Below, one piece after another: positions 54,638-64,000 of a DNA stretch of 64,000 nt. This stretch comes from Duganella aquatilis (GTDB lineage: Bacteria > Pseudomonadota > Gammaproteobacteria > Burkholderiales > Burkholderiaceae_D): contig NZ_WKJL01000018.1 of the NCBI RefSeq assembly GCF_009674565.1, forward strand, positions 1 through 64,000, read 5' to 3'. The notes beneath the pieces were generated by a model, which searched no databases, was not told the origin of the DNA, and saw only the letters and a list, made by a program, of their open reading frames with translations. Each line of letters opens with the position of its first letter. The first letter of the stretch is position 1. A program made the position numbers and the translations under genes.

Positions 54638-55108
54638 TTACTTCGAGCCGAGTGCGCTTTTCTTGGCAGACTTCTGCAGTGGCTTGGCGCGCTTGATGTT
54701 GCCGCCTTGGGTCACGCGTTCATTCCCCTTGAGCAGGACCTTGGTCACCGACGGGCGCTTGGTGCCGCTGGCGCTGGCCTTGACGATGGTCACTTCGCGC
54801 AGGCCCTTGCCGGACGAGCTGCGGGCTTTTTCGGTTTCCACTTTCGGGCGGTACAGAACGAACAGCTTGCCGATGTGCTGCACCGGCGCCGCTTTCAGCT
54901 GCTCGGTGATGCTCTCGTACATGGCCACACGGGCTTCGCGGTCGTCACCGAACACGCGCACCTTGATCAGGCCATGGGAATCGAGTCCCAGCGAGATTTC
55001 CTTGAGGACGTTGGCGGTCAGGCCGTCAGCGCCGATCAGGACGATAGGTTTCAGGCCATGGGCCTCGGCGCGCAGCGCGCTGCGCTCAGCGGGTGTAAGT
55101 TTGATCAT
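54638..55108 (-). CDS. yhbY: YhbY-family RNA-binding protein
   Basis: 156 aa. Residues ~1-95 are the CRS1/YhbY (CRM) domain: LTPAERSALRAEAHGLKPIV, IGADGLTANVLKEISLGLDSH with the GxxG loop variant, HGLIKVRVFGDDREAR. The ~60-residue C-terminal tail is Lys/Ser-rich and basic. Associates with the pre-50S ribosome in related bacteria. Divergent from rlmE across 44 bp, the usual arrangement. Confidence 0.9.
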   Translation of the reverse strand: MIKLTPAERSALRAEAHGLKPIVLIGADGLTANVLKEISLGLDSHGLIKVRVFGDDREARVAMYESITEQLKAAPVQHIGKLFVLYRPKVETEKARSSSGKGLREVTIVKASASGTKRPSVTKVLLKGNERVTQGGNIKRAKPLQKSAKKSALGSK

Positions 55109-55152
55109 AAAATTTCTTTTTGTAGGTTCCTTAAAGGCAGTATTCTACGCGA

Positions 55153-55845
55153 ATGGCTAAGAACAAAATAAACAAAAACTGGATTCACGATCATATTAAC
55201 GATCCTTACGTGAAATTGGCCCAGAAAGAGGGCTATCGCGCCCGTGCGGCTTTCAAATTGAAAGAGATAGACGAAGAGGAGAAGCTGATCAAACCCGGCC
55301 AGGTCATTGTCGACCTGGGCTGCACGCCGGGCAGCTGGGGCCAGTACACCCGGCGCAAGCTGGCCGGCAAGGAGGGCGGCGGCATCAACGGCACCCTGAT
55401 CGGCCTCGACATGCTGCCGATGGAGCCGATCGCCGATTTCCACTTCATCCAGGGCGATTTCCGCGAAGCCGACGTGCTGCAGCAGCTGGAAGCCGTGGTG
55501 CAGGGGCAGAAAGTTGACCTGGTGTTATCGGATATGGCGCCCAACCTGTCCGGCATCCACGATTCCGACGCCGCTCGCATGGAGCATCTGATCGATCTGG
55601 CGATCGAGTTTTCGCAGGCCCATTTGAAACCGGGCGGCGCCTTGCTGGTCAAATGTTTTAAAGACATGGGCTTCAACGATATCGTGCTCAAATTCCGTGC
55701 CGAATTTAAAACAGTGACGCAAAAGAAACCCAAAGCCAGCCGCGACAAATCGTCCGAGATATTCCTGCTGGGCCGCGGCCTGAAAAACCCCACCGATGGG
55801 ATGGCCTCGGCACAACCGCTGGATTCCGAGGGCTGGCACCCTTGA
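55153..55845 (+). CDS. rlmE: 23S rRNA 2'-O-ribose U2552 methyltransferase RlmE
   Basis: 230 aa. SAM motif VIVDLGCTPGSWGQYT, then the K-D-K-E catalytic residues: Asp in LVLSDMAPNLSG, Lys in GALLVKCFKDMGF, and Glu in SSEIFLLGRG. Methylates U2552 in the large-subunit A loop. ATG 55153 is preceded by a short AT-rich spacer. The unusual N-terminal KNKINKNWIHDHINDPYVK is typical. ftsH follows 196 bp later. Confidence 0.95.
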   Translation: MAKNKINKNWIHDHINDPYVKLAQKEGYRARAAFKLKEIDEEEKLIKPGQVIVDLGCTPGSWGQYTRRKLAGKEGGGINGTLIGLDMLPMEPIADFHFIQGDFREADVLQQLEAVVQGQKVDLVLSDMAPNLSGIHDSDAARMEHLIDLAIEFSQAHLKPGGALLVKCFKDMGFNDIVLKFRAEFKTVTQKKPKASRDKSSEIFLLGRGLKNPTDGMASAQPLDSEGWHP

Positions 55846-56041
55846 TATTTGACGAACAAGCCGCACATCGACCCTGGGAAAGCGGTTTTTGACTTGATAA
55901 CAGCGTTAATGTGGTCAAATAATGTGATTTTCCGCCGGTTTTTGACCGGCGCACGGCAGGGTTCTGGCACCGCCTGCCTATTGCGAGTAAAATCGAATAT
56001 CAGCCAGGTTTATCGATGCGTCTCGCATCCAAGGAGTTTTC

Positions 56042-57925
<1,884 letters not shown>

Positions 57926-57934
57926 GCGGCACGC

Positions 57935-57958
57935 GCGTATCAATCAGCGTATCAATCA
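57935..57958. repeat. 12-bp tandem repeat after ftsH
   Basis: GCGTATCAATCA is repeated at 57935-57946 and 57947-57958, directly between the ftsH stop and its terminator. It is probably a slippage duplication. Confidence 0.8.
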
Positions 57959-57959
57959 A

Positions 57960-57986
57960 GGGTGAGGAGCAATCCTCGCCCTTTTT
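57960..57986 (+). terminator. Intrinsic terminator of ftsH
   Basis: GGGTGAGGA (57960-57968) pairs with TCCTCGCCC (57973-57981), with one T-G pair and a GCAA loop, followed by TTTTT (57982-57986). A canonical rho-independent terminator. Confidence 0.88.
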
Positions 57987-58000
57987 CATTTCAGTTTCAC

Positions 58001-58840
58001 ATGCAATCTACCTTACAGTTCGGCCGTTTTAACTACCCGTGGCGGGGGCAGGGCGTGCGCGCCCGCGTGATGGGCATCCTCAACGTGACGCCCGATTCGT
58101 TTTCCGACGGCGGCAACTACCAGTCGCTGGAGTTCGCGCTGTCGCACGCCGAGCAGATGATCCAGGATGGCGTCGACATCATCGACGTCGGCGGCGAATC
58201 GACCCGTCCCGGCTCGCCGGCGGTATCGCTGGAAGACGAGCTGCAGCGCGTGATGCCGGTGCTGTACGCCGTGCGCGACATGGGCCCGGCAATCTCGGTC
58301 GACACCTACAAACCGCAGGTGATGCGCGAAGCCATCATCGCCGGCGTCGACATGATCAACGACATCAACGGTTTTCGCGCGCCCGGCGCGATCGACGCGG
58401 TGCGCGATAGCGACTGCGCGCTGTGCATCATGCACATGCAGAGCGACCCGCAGCACATGCAGCTGGCGCCGGCCTACACCGACGTGGTCGGCGAGGTGAT
58501 CGCCTTCCTGCGCGAGCGCGCCGAGGCGCTGCTGGCGGCCGGGATTGATCCACGTCGACTTTGCATCGATCCCGGCTTTGGCTTTGGCAAGACTGTGGAG
58601 CATAATTACGCCTTGCTGAAAGCGACCGCGCGCCTGATCGACGAGCTGAACCTGCCGCTGCTGGCGGGACTGTCGCGCAAATCGATGGTGGGCGCGGTGA
58701 CCGGCAAGCCGGTCGAGCAGCGCATGGCCGGCAGCGTCGGCGGCGCCCTGGCGGCAGTGGCGCAAGGCGCGCTGATCGTGCGCGTGCACGACGTGGCGGA
58801 AACGGTCGACGCACTCAAGGTTTGGCAAGCGGCACAATAA
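58001..58840 (+). CDS. folP: Dihydropteroate synthase
   Basis: 279 aa from ATG 58001; the open frame extends upstream through the terminator and that part is rejected. TIM barrel with MGILNVTPDSFSDGG (first conserved loop), DVGGESTRPGS (second loop), DPGFGFGKTVEHN and GLSRKSMVGAV. Makes 7,8-dihydropteroate from p-aminobenzoate in folate synthesis; target of sulfonamides. The usual ftsH-folP-glmM order. Confidence 0.95.
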   Translation: MQSTLQFGRFNYPWRGQGVRARVMGILNVTPDSFSDGGNYQSLEFALSHAEQMIQDGVDIIDVGGESTRPGSPAVSLEDELQRVMPVLYAVRDMGPAISVDTYKPQVMREAIIAGVDMINDINGFRAPGAIDAVRDSDCALCIMHMQSDPQHMQLAPAYTDVVGEVIAFLRERAEALLAAGIDPRRLCIDPGFGFGKTVEHNYALLKATARLIDELNLPLLAGLSRKSMVGAVTGKPVEQRMAGSVGGALAAVAQGALIVRVHDVAETVDALKVWQAAQ

Positions 58841-58866
58841 AATAACGACTTAAAAGAGCACACACA

Positions 58867-60216
58867 ATGGCACGTAAATATTTTGGCACCGACGGCATCC
58901 GCGGTCTGGTCGGCGAAGCACCCATCACGCCTGACTTCGTCATGCGCCTCGGCTATGCGGCCGGCAAAGTCCTGGCCAGCAAACGCTCCGGCGCCGGCCG
59001 CCCGACGGTCCTGATCGGCAAGGACACCCGCATTTCCGGCTACATGCTGGAAGCCGCGCTGGAAGCCGGCTTCTCGGCCGCCGGCGTCGACGTCATGCTG
59101 GCCGGCCCGATGCCGACGCCGGCCATCGCCTACCTGACGCGCGCGCTGCGCCTGTCGGCTGGCGTGGTGATCTCGGCCTCGCACAACCCGTTCCAGGACA
59201 ACGGCATCAAGTTCTTTTCGGCGCAGGGCGCCAAGCTGCCGGACGCGGTCGAGCTCGACATCGAAGCCGAGCTGGACCAGCCCATGAACTGCGTGCCGTC
59301 GGAAAAACTGGGCCGCGCCAAGCGCCTGGACGACGCCCAGGGCCGCTACATCGAATTCTGCAAGAGCACCTTCCCGAACGAGCTGGACCTGCGCGGCCTG
59401 AAAGTGGTGGTCGACTGCGCCCACGGCGCCGCCTACAACATCGCGCCGCACGTGTTCCATGAATTGGGCGCGGAAGTGATCGCCATCGGCAACAAGCCGG
59501 ACGGCTTCAACATCAACCTGGAACACGGCGCCACCGCGCCGGCCGCCATGGCCGCCGCCGTGCGCGCCCACGGCGCCGACCTCGGCATCGCGCTGGACGG
59601 CGACGCCGACCGCCTCATCATGTGCGACGCCAACGGCCGCCTGTACAACGGCGACGAGCTGCTGTACCTGATGGTGATGGACCGCCTGGCCACCGGCCCG
59701 GTGGCCGGCGCCGTCGGCACGCTGATGACCAATATGGCGGTCGAAGTGGCGCTGAAAGAGAAAGGCATCGGCTTCGCCCGCGCCAAGGTGGGCGACCGCT
59801 ACGTGCTGGAAGTGATGCAGGAGAAGGGCTGGAACCTGGGCGGCGAAGGCTCGGGTCACCTGCTGGCGCTGGACAAGCACACCACCGGCGACGGCATCAT
59901 CTCCGCGCTGCAAGTGCTGTCGGCGCTGAAGCGCGCCGGCAAGTCGCTGGAAGAGTGCTGCGCCGACCTGACCATCTTCCCGCAGACGCTGATCAACGTG
60001 CGCGTGGCGCCGGGCTTCGACTGGACCAAAAACGCCGCCATGGTGGCTGAAAAGGAAAAGGTCGAGGCCGAGCTGGGTGACAGCGGCCGCGTGCTGATCC
60101 GCGCCTCGGGCACCGAACCGTTGATCCGCGTCATGGTCGAAGCGCGCGACGCCAATGCCGCCCAGTCGATGGCGCGCCGCATCGCCGACAAGGTGGAAAG
60201 CCAGCTGGCGGCATAA
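58867..60216 (+). CDS. glmM: Phosphoglucosamine mutase
   Basis: 449 aa. N-terminal YFGTDGIRGLVGEAPI; phosphoserine S105 in ISASHNPFQDNGIKF; metal loop LDGDADRLIMCD; C-terminal RASGTEPLIRVMVE. Converts glucosamine-6-P to glucosamine-1-P for UDP-GlcNAc and hence peptidoglycan and LPS. It follows folP after 26 bp and is likely co-transcribed. The stop is 60 bp before tRNA-Pro. Confidence 0.96.
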   Translation: MARKYFGTDGIRGLVGEAPITPDFVMRLGYAAGKVLASKRSGAGRPTVLIGKDTRISGYMLEAALEAGFSAAGVDVMLAGPMPTPAIAYLTRALRLSAGVVISASHNPFQDNGIKFFSAQGAKLPDAVELDIEAELDQPMNCVPSEKLGRAKRLDDAQGRYIEFCKSTFPNELDLRGLKVVVDCAHGAAYNIAPHVFHELGAEVIAIGNKPDGFNINLEHGATAPAAMAAAVRAHGADLGIALDGDADRLIMCDANGRLYNGDELLYLMVMDRLATGPVAGAVGTLMTNMAVEVALKEKGIGFARAKVGDRYVLEVMQEKGWNLGGEGSGHLLALDKHTTGDGIISALQVLSALKRAGKSLEECCADLTIFPQTLINVRVAPGFDWTKNAAMVAEKEKVEAELGDSGRVLIRASGTEPLIRVMVEARDANAAQSMARRIADKVESQLAA

Positions 60217-60238
60217 AAATTTAAATCGCCTGCTTTGA

Positions 60239-60267
60239 TTGACGGAATGGGCGACAACGACTAGAAT
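60239..60267 (+). promoter_or_regulatory. Promoter of tRNA-Pro
   Basis: TTGACG (60239-60244) and TAGAAT (60262-60267) with 17-bp spacing lie 10 bp before the mature tRNA 5' end, as expected for a strong tRNA promoter. Confidence 0.75.
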
Positions 60268-60276
60268 ACTGGTCTT

Positions 60277-60353
60277 CGGAGTGTAGCGCAGCCCGGTAGC
60301 GCACCTGGTTTGGGACCAGGGGGTCCAAGGTTCGAATCCTTGTACTCCGACCA
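60277..60353 (+). tRNA. tRNA-Pro (UGG)
   Basis: 77 nt. The acceptor stem CGGAGTG pairs with TACTCCG, followed by discriminator A and an encoded CCA. The anticodon stem CCTGG/CCAGG encloses loop TTTGGGA, so the anticodon is TGG (proline). The T arm holds GGTTCGAATCC. A strong promoter precedes it and a terminator follows. Confidence 0.95.
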
Positions 60354-60366
60354 AGAACTTTTAAAC

Positions 60367-60394
60367 GGGTTGTCGAAAGACAGCCCGTTTTTCA
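60367..60394 (+). terminator. Intrinsic terminator after tRNA-Pro
   Basis: ACGGGTTGTC (60367-60376) pairs with GACAGCCCGT (60381-60390) around a GAAA tetraloop, followed by TTTT (60391-60394). Confidence 0.85.
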
Positions 60395-60423
60395 TTTCCG
60401 CCGCAGATTCCTGCGGCCATCCT

Positions 60424-60500
60424 CTGCCCATAGCTCAGTTGGATAGAGCACAAGCCTTCTAAGCTTGGGGTCGCTGGTTCGAACCCAGCTGGGCAGGCCA
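60424..60500 (+). tRNA. tRNA-Arg (UCU)
   Basis: 77 nt. The acceptor CTGCCCA pairs with TGGGCAG, then discriminator G and encoded CCA. D stem GCTC/GAGC; anticodon stem CAAGC/GCTTG with loop CTTCTAA gives anticodon TCT (arginine, AGA/AGG codons). T stem GCTGG/CCAGC with loop TTCGAAC. It lies after the tRNA-Pro terminator, so a separate start or readthrough is needed. Confidence 0.93.
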
Positions 60501-60651
60501 TCCGTTGCACGATACATTAAATCAATCACCGTCCGCCCGTAAAGTTGTTATAGTAATGATAGCTGCAGGCGCCCAGACAGCGCGCCAACGCGGCTGGCGT
60601 TCTCACCTAATCCCGTGAGTATTTAATTTTTAAATACCGAGAGGTGAGGAC

Positions 60652-60861
60652 ATGCAACCGAGAACCAACCACCAATTTGCCGATGCGCTCGAACAGGGCG
60701 TTGTGATTGACGCGCTCTGTGGCGCGGCAACCGCATGGGCTTTCCTCGAAGCGCACGACGTGCCCAAGGAAATGATCTTCCGCGTGCTGTCGTCGGCCAG
60801 CGTGCGACGACGAAGCGATACGCCATCCCCCGACACCATTGAAAAGTGTCGCGCGCGGTGA
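60652..60861 (+). CDS. Unknown 69-aa protein
   Basis: 69 aa. AGGTGAGG lies 4 bp before ATG 60652, which supports translation. The first ~50 residues look like a compact helical domain (NHQFADALEQGVVIDALCG, ATAWAFLEAHDVPKEMIFRV). The C-terminus is basic (VRRRSDTPSPDTIEKCRAR). No family recognised. It is isolated between tRNA-Arg and the chemotaxis receptor gene. Confidence 0.62.
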   Translation: MQPRTNHQFADALEQGVVIDALCGAATAWAFLEAHDVPKEMIFRVLSSASVRRRSDTPSPDTIEKCRAR

Positions 60862-61078
60862 TCGCCATGGTGGTATTAGTTTAATTTATGTTGATATACG
60901 GCATTTTTTAAGGCATAGTAAGGCTCATGCATTCTGGTGCATCGAACCGCCGTCCATGCCTTAGACGGCCAGTTCATCACCTGGTTTTCCGTCCCCGCCC
61001 CGACTTCCGTGTATTTCATCGCTCCTAGCCCGCGAGCCTGGTTGTTAATCCAACTTTGCCCACACACAGGAGCGTCCC

Positions 61079-62716
61079 ATGGATTCGTTCAAGAAATTAA
61101 AAATTGGTACCCAGCTGACGTTGGGGTTTGGCATGCTGACGGCGCTGATGCTGGTACTGGCGGTGTTTTCCGTGGTGCGCGTATCGTCGCTGTCGAAGGC
61201 TTTTAACGACGACAACCGCATCGCCTCGGAGAAGCTGGAGCCGCTGTACATGGCGCGCGAGGCGCTTGCCCAGACCGGCCTGGCGGCGCGTAACGCTTAT
61301 ATCTTCACCGACGCTGCCGAAGCCAACAGGGAACTGGACATCGTCGACGCACAAAAGGCGATTTACCTGAAAGCCGTGGAGCGCATGGCGCCGGCTTACG
61401 CCAACGATCCCCAGTTTGCCAAGGTCAAGGAGGGCTTGCTGGCGATGGCGAACGAGCTCAAGCGGCCGCGCCAGTATCGCGACGCCGGCAAGATGGAGGA
61501 GTATGGCCGTTTCCTGGTGAATGAATGCAGCCCCTTGCGCCGCCGCATCGTGCAGGACATGGCGGTGCTGGTCACCTCGGCCCAGAAGGAATCGGAAACC
61601 GCCACCGAGACGGTGGAAGCCTACGCCAGCGGCGCCCAGCGCATGGTGACGGTGCTGGCGGTGGTGGCCTTCATCCTGAGCGTGGTGATTGCCGGCCTGA
61701 TCAAGCGCGTGCTGCTGAAACAACTGGGCGGCGAGCCGCTGTATGCGGCCGAGATCGCCAGCCGCATCGCCAAGGGCGACCTGTCCGTCAACGTGCGGGT
61801 GGCGGCATCCGACAAGGACAGCCTGCTGTTTGCCATCAAGAGCATGCGCGACAGCCTGGCCGGCATCGTCAGCGAGGTGCGCCATGGCACCGAATCCATT
61901 ACCCACGCATCAAACGAGATCGCGGTCGGCAATCTGGACTTGTCGCAGCGGACCGAACAGCAGGCGCAGTCGCTGGAGCGCGTGGCGACCGCCATGGAAG
62001 AGCTGACCTCGACCGTCAAGCAAAACGCCAGCAATGCGCAGCAGGCGAATCAATTGTCGCAATCGGCGTCCGAGGTCTCGGAGCAGGGCGGTGAAGTGAT
62101 GCGCCAGGTAACCACGACGATGGAATCGATTAATGATTCGTCGAAAAAAATCGTCGATATTATTTCTGTTATCGATGGCATCGCATTCCAGACGAATATT
62201 CTGGCCTTGAATGCCGCAGTGGAAGCGGCACGCGCCGGCGAACAAGGCCGTGGTTTTGCCGTGGTGGCCAGCGAGGTGCGCGTTTTAGCCCAGCGCGCTG
62301 CGCAGGCGGCCAAGGAAATTAAAGTCCTGATTGATGATTCGGTAGTAAAAGTCGGCAGCGGTTCGGATCTGGTGGAAAAAGCCGGTGTCACCATGCATGA
62401 GGTGGTTGCCAGCGTGCGCCGCGTGACGGAGATTATGGCCGAGATTAGTAATGCCAGCCAGGAGCAGAGTATTGGTATTCAAGATGTCAGCCAGGCACTC
62501 GGCCAAATGGATGGCATGACTCAACAGAATACTGCATTGGTGGAAGAGGCAAGTGCGGCGGCGGAAGAGTTAAAAGAACAGGCTGTGCATTTAAGTGAAG
62601 TGGTCGGCCAGTTTAAATTGGACGCATCGACTGCAACAATTGCCGATTTACCGAAGAAGCCTGGGGCACATAATATGCCGCGCATTCGTCCTAACCTGCG
62701 GGTGGCAAACGGCTGA
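61079..62716 (+). CDS. Methyl-accepting chemotaxis protein
   Basis: 545 aa. TM1 ~12-32, a periplasmic four-helix-bundle sensor ~35-190 (LEPLYMAREALAQTGLAARN), TM2 ~192-212, HAMP ~213-268, then the signalling coiled coil. The hairpin tip IDGIAFQTNILALNAAVEAA is intact. There is no C-terminal CheR-binding pentapeptide, as the tail ends VANG. The signal sensed is unknown. From about base 62050 codon use becomes more AT-rich than in the first half. The 217-bp upstream gap is AT-rich near 60870-60910, with no clear promoter seen. Confidence 0.93.
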   Translation: MDSFKKLKIGTQLTLGFGMLTALMLVLAVFSVVRVSSLSKAFNDDNRIASEKLEPLYMAREALAQTGLAARNAYIFTDAAEANRELDIVDAQKAIYLKAVERMAPAYANDPQFAKVKEGLLAMANELKRPRQYRDAGKMEEYGRFLVNECSPLRRRIVQDMAVLVTSAQKESETATETVEAYASGAQRMVTVLAVVAFILSVVIAGLIKRVLLKQLGGEPLYAAEIASRIAKGDLSVNVRVAASDKDSLLFAIKSMRDSLAGIVSEVRHGTESITHASNEIAVGNLDLSQRTEQQAQSLERVATAMEELTSTVKQNASNAQQANQLSQSASEVSEQGGEVMRQVTTTMESINDSSKKIVDIISVIDGIAFQTNILALNAAVEAARAGEQGRGFAVVASEVRVLAQRAAQAAKEIKVLIDDSVVKVGSGSDLVEKAGVTMHEVVASVRRVTEIMAEISNASQEQSIGIQDVSQALGQMDGMTQQNTALVEEASAAAEELKEQAVHLSEVVGQFKLDASTATIADLPKKPGAHNMPRIRPNLRVANG

Positions 62717-62839
62717 TTAAAACAGGGCGCAAGGGCAGCCTGTCCGTGTTCCTTTTTGCCGAGCCGCCATGCCAAAAATTAGCGCGATGACACTGATATC
62801 TGGCATACTCTGAGAGACTTTTCCCAGAGGAGCGCCGCA

Positions 62840-63265
62840 ATGACCATCGATAGCATCGCCTTCACGCCCGTCACCGCCCTGGTCGGCGGGGTGCTGATCG
62901 GTTTGGCTGCCGCCTTATTCGTCGTATTCAATGGCCGTATTGCCGGCATCAGCGGCATACTCGGCGGCCTGATTAAACCGCGTCGTGGCGATATAGGCTG
63001 GCGTGTCGCATTTATTGCCGGCCTGGTTGTGGCGCCTGGTGTATATGCCTTGGCCTGGATGCGTCCGGATATTCAAGTTGATGCGGATCCGTTTATTTTA
63101 ATTATTGCCGGATTAATCGTTGGATTTGGTACCAGAATGGGTTCCGGCTGCACCAGCGGACATGGTGTCTGTGGAATAGCGCGGCTTTCGCCTCGCTCGC
63201 TGATTGCCACGCTGACTTTCATGGCGCTGGTATTTCTAACCGTATTCCTGGTACGCCATTTATGA
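62840..63265 (+). CDS. YeeE/YedE family membrane protein, first half
   Basis: 141 aa, about four membrane helices. ALFVVFNGRIAGISGILGGL and GFGTRMGSGCTSGHGVCGIARLSPRS, with the conserved Cys in GCTSGHGVCG, mark the YeeE/YedE (DUF395) family, linked to import of thiosulfate or other sulfur compounds. Full-length relatives combine both halves in one chain. Here the second half begins 4 bp before this stop (ATGA overlap). Confidence 0.88.
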   Translation: MTIDSIAFTPVTALVGGVLIGLAAALFVVFNGRIAGISGILGGLIKPRRGDIGWRVAFIAGLVVAPGVYALAWMRPDIQVDADPFILIIAGLIVGFGTRMGSGCTSGHGVCGIARLSPRSLIATLTFMALVFLTVFLVRHL

Positions 63266-63678
63266 TGATTATTTCATTTCTGGCTGGCCTGATATTCGGT
63301 ATCGGCCTTATTATTTCCGGCATGGCGAATCCGGCCAAGGTATTGGCGTTTCTGGATTTGGCGGGCAATTGGAACCCGTCGCTGATATTCGTTATGGCAG
63401 GCGCGGTTGGCGTTGGTTTCTTTGCTTTTCTTTGGGCCAGGTCCCGTAAAACCACGCTGTTGGGCGGTGCAATGAAATTACCCGTCGCCGCACGCATTGA
63501 TCGCCGCCTTATAATCGGCGCCGTCATGTTCGGCATAGGCTGGGGACTGGCGGGATTCTGTCCCGGACCGGCCTTGGTCGGCCTGGGAATGGGTGTGCCG
63601 AAAGCCATCCTGTTCGTTCTGGCCATGGTGGCCGGCATGGGGCTGTACGAATTGTTCGAGCGCCGTCGCGGTGGATAA
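63262..63678 (+). CDS. YeeE/YedE family membrane protein, second half (DUF6691-type)
   Basis: 138 aa, about four membrane helices. GLIFGIGLIISGMANPAKVLAF and GIGWGLAGFCPGPALVGLG carry the conserved Cys of the C-terminal half of YeeE/YedE proteins. Expected to pair with the preceding protein to form one sulfur-compound channel. Overlapping start means coupled translation. Codon use is less GC-rich than the window average. Confidence 0.88.
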   Translation: MMIISFLAGLIFGIGLIISGMANPAKVLAFLDLAGNWNPSLIFVMAGAVGVGFFAFLWARSRKTTLLGGAMKLPVAARIDRRLIIGAVMFGIGWGLAGFCPGPALVGLGMGVPKAILFVLAMVAGMGLYELFERRRGG

Positions 63679-63780
63679 CTTTTCACTGCGCGAAAATTAC
63701 GCAGCAAACTTTTGTCCTTTGAAAACAAGCACTTGTTTGCCGGTGCGCCAGCTTGTTAACAGCCTTATCCACAGAATTTG

Positions 63781-64000
63781 TTAACAACCGCCTGGCAGGG
63801 CGTCGATCAGCGCCCGCACGGCCGCCGAGATGCGCCGGTGCGGTGGATAAATCAGCGAAAACGGCTTGCTGCGTCCCCGCAGCGCCGGTAGCACTTCCAC
63901 CAGTTGGCCATTGCGCAACCGCTCCTCCGCCACGAAGTGGTAGGTCTGGCAGATGCCCAGCCCTTGCTGCGCCAGCGACACCACGCCCAGCACGTCGTCC
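63781..64000 (-). CDS. LysR-type transcriptional regulator (C-terminal fragment, cut by window)
   Basis: About 73 codons are visible; the frame is open to the window edge. The sequence GLGICQTYHFVAEERLRNGQLVEVLP followed by FSLIYPPHRRISAAVRALIDAL is the end of a LysR effector-binding domain. The HTH part lies outside. Convergent with the YeeE/YedE pair, with 102 bp between. Target genes unknown. Confidence 0.85.
   Translation of the reverse strand, partial: DDVLGVVSLAQQGLGICQTYHFVAEERLRNGQLVEVLPALRGRSKPFSLIYPPHRRISAAVRALIDALPGGC

Noticed and set aside
60937..61206. 89-codon plus-strand frame before the chemotaxis receptor
   Set aside because: It overlaps the receptor start and has no good ribosome-binding site or recognised domain.

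Overview
The window looks like chromosome of a betaproteobacterium of the Oxalobacteraceae (Massilia/Duganella/Janthinobacterium-like). It is GC-rich, with strong G/C third-position bias that creates long antisense shadow ORFs. The order of housekeeping blocks (lplT-alr-radA; carA-carB-greA-DUF4149-yhbY-rlmE-ftsH-folP-glmM) is typical of Burkholderiales. This placement rests on recognised protein families and gene order, not on a database search. No rRNA, CRISPR array, prophage or insertion sequence was seen. No stretch longer than 300 bases lacks a gene. The longest gaps are 38098-38386 (operator-rich), 14201-14482 (Pho promoters), 48859-49080 (carA leader), 60862-61078 and 55846-56041.

Layout. 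1-5.9 kb: DNA repair and wall genes (uracil-DNA glycosylase, DUF1853, lplT, alr, radA, PilZ). 6.0-8.7 kb: a divergent pair, an HTH-tagged citrate-synthase homologue and a CaiB/BaiF CoA-transferase. 8.7-11.3 kb: an orphan FliD-like protein and an orphan polyamine-binding protein. 11.4-21.2 kb: phosphate physiology. ppk-sixA faces pstS-pstC-pstA-pstB-phoU-phoB-phoR, and a Pho box lies upstream of each side. 21.2-31 kb: mixed accessory genes (cupin, YCII, acylphosphatase, AI-2E-type transporter, CPBP protease, MipA/OmpV, GST, SDR, phasin, M24 peptidase, alpha/beta hydrolase).

31-47.5 kb is the most interesting part. It reads as a self-contained locus for harvesting and catabolising alpha-linked N-acetylgalactosamine (GalNAc). 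The leftward operon runs agaS, ROK kinase, agaZ/gatZ-like, agaR-like DeoR regulator, nagA/agaA deacetylase, MFS sugar porter. The rightward operon encodes a TonB-dependent receptor, a DUF3472 lipoprotein, a GH31 enzyme carrying F5/8C and NPCBM modules, and a GH109-type NAD-dependent glycosidase. The shared 289-bp intergenic region is AT-rich and full of CGAAA/TTTCG boxes, the probable DeoR-family operator array. The inferred flow is: glycan captured at the surface, GalNAc released by two mechanistically unrelated enzymes, imported by the MFS porter, phosphorylated, deacetylated, then deaminated/isomerised to tagatose-6-phosphate. A catalytic tagatose-bisphosphate aldolase subunit is not in the window.

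47.5-64 kb: a patatin-like lipoprotein, a GlcG/HbpS protein, carAB, greA, DUF4149, yhbY, rlmE, ftsH, folP, glmM, tRNA-Pro(UGG), tRNA-Arg(UCU), a 69-aa unknown, a chemotaxis receptor, a split YeeE/YedE pair and a truncated LysR-type regulator.

Two long inverted repeats (5945-6036 and 54541-54631) sit between convergent genes. They share a GGGGTCAG-N9-TCGGACACG core within otherwise different but self-complementary arms. One supplies the last 13 codons of the citrate-synthase homologue.
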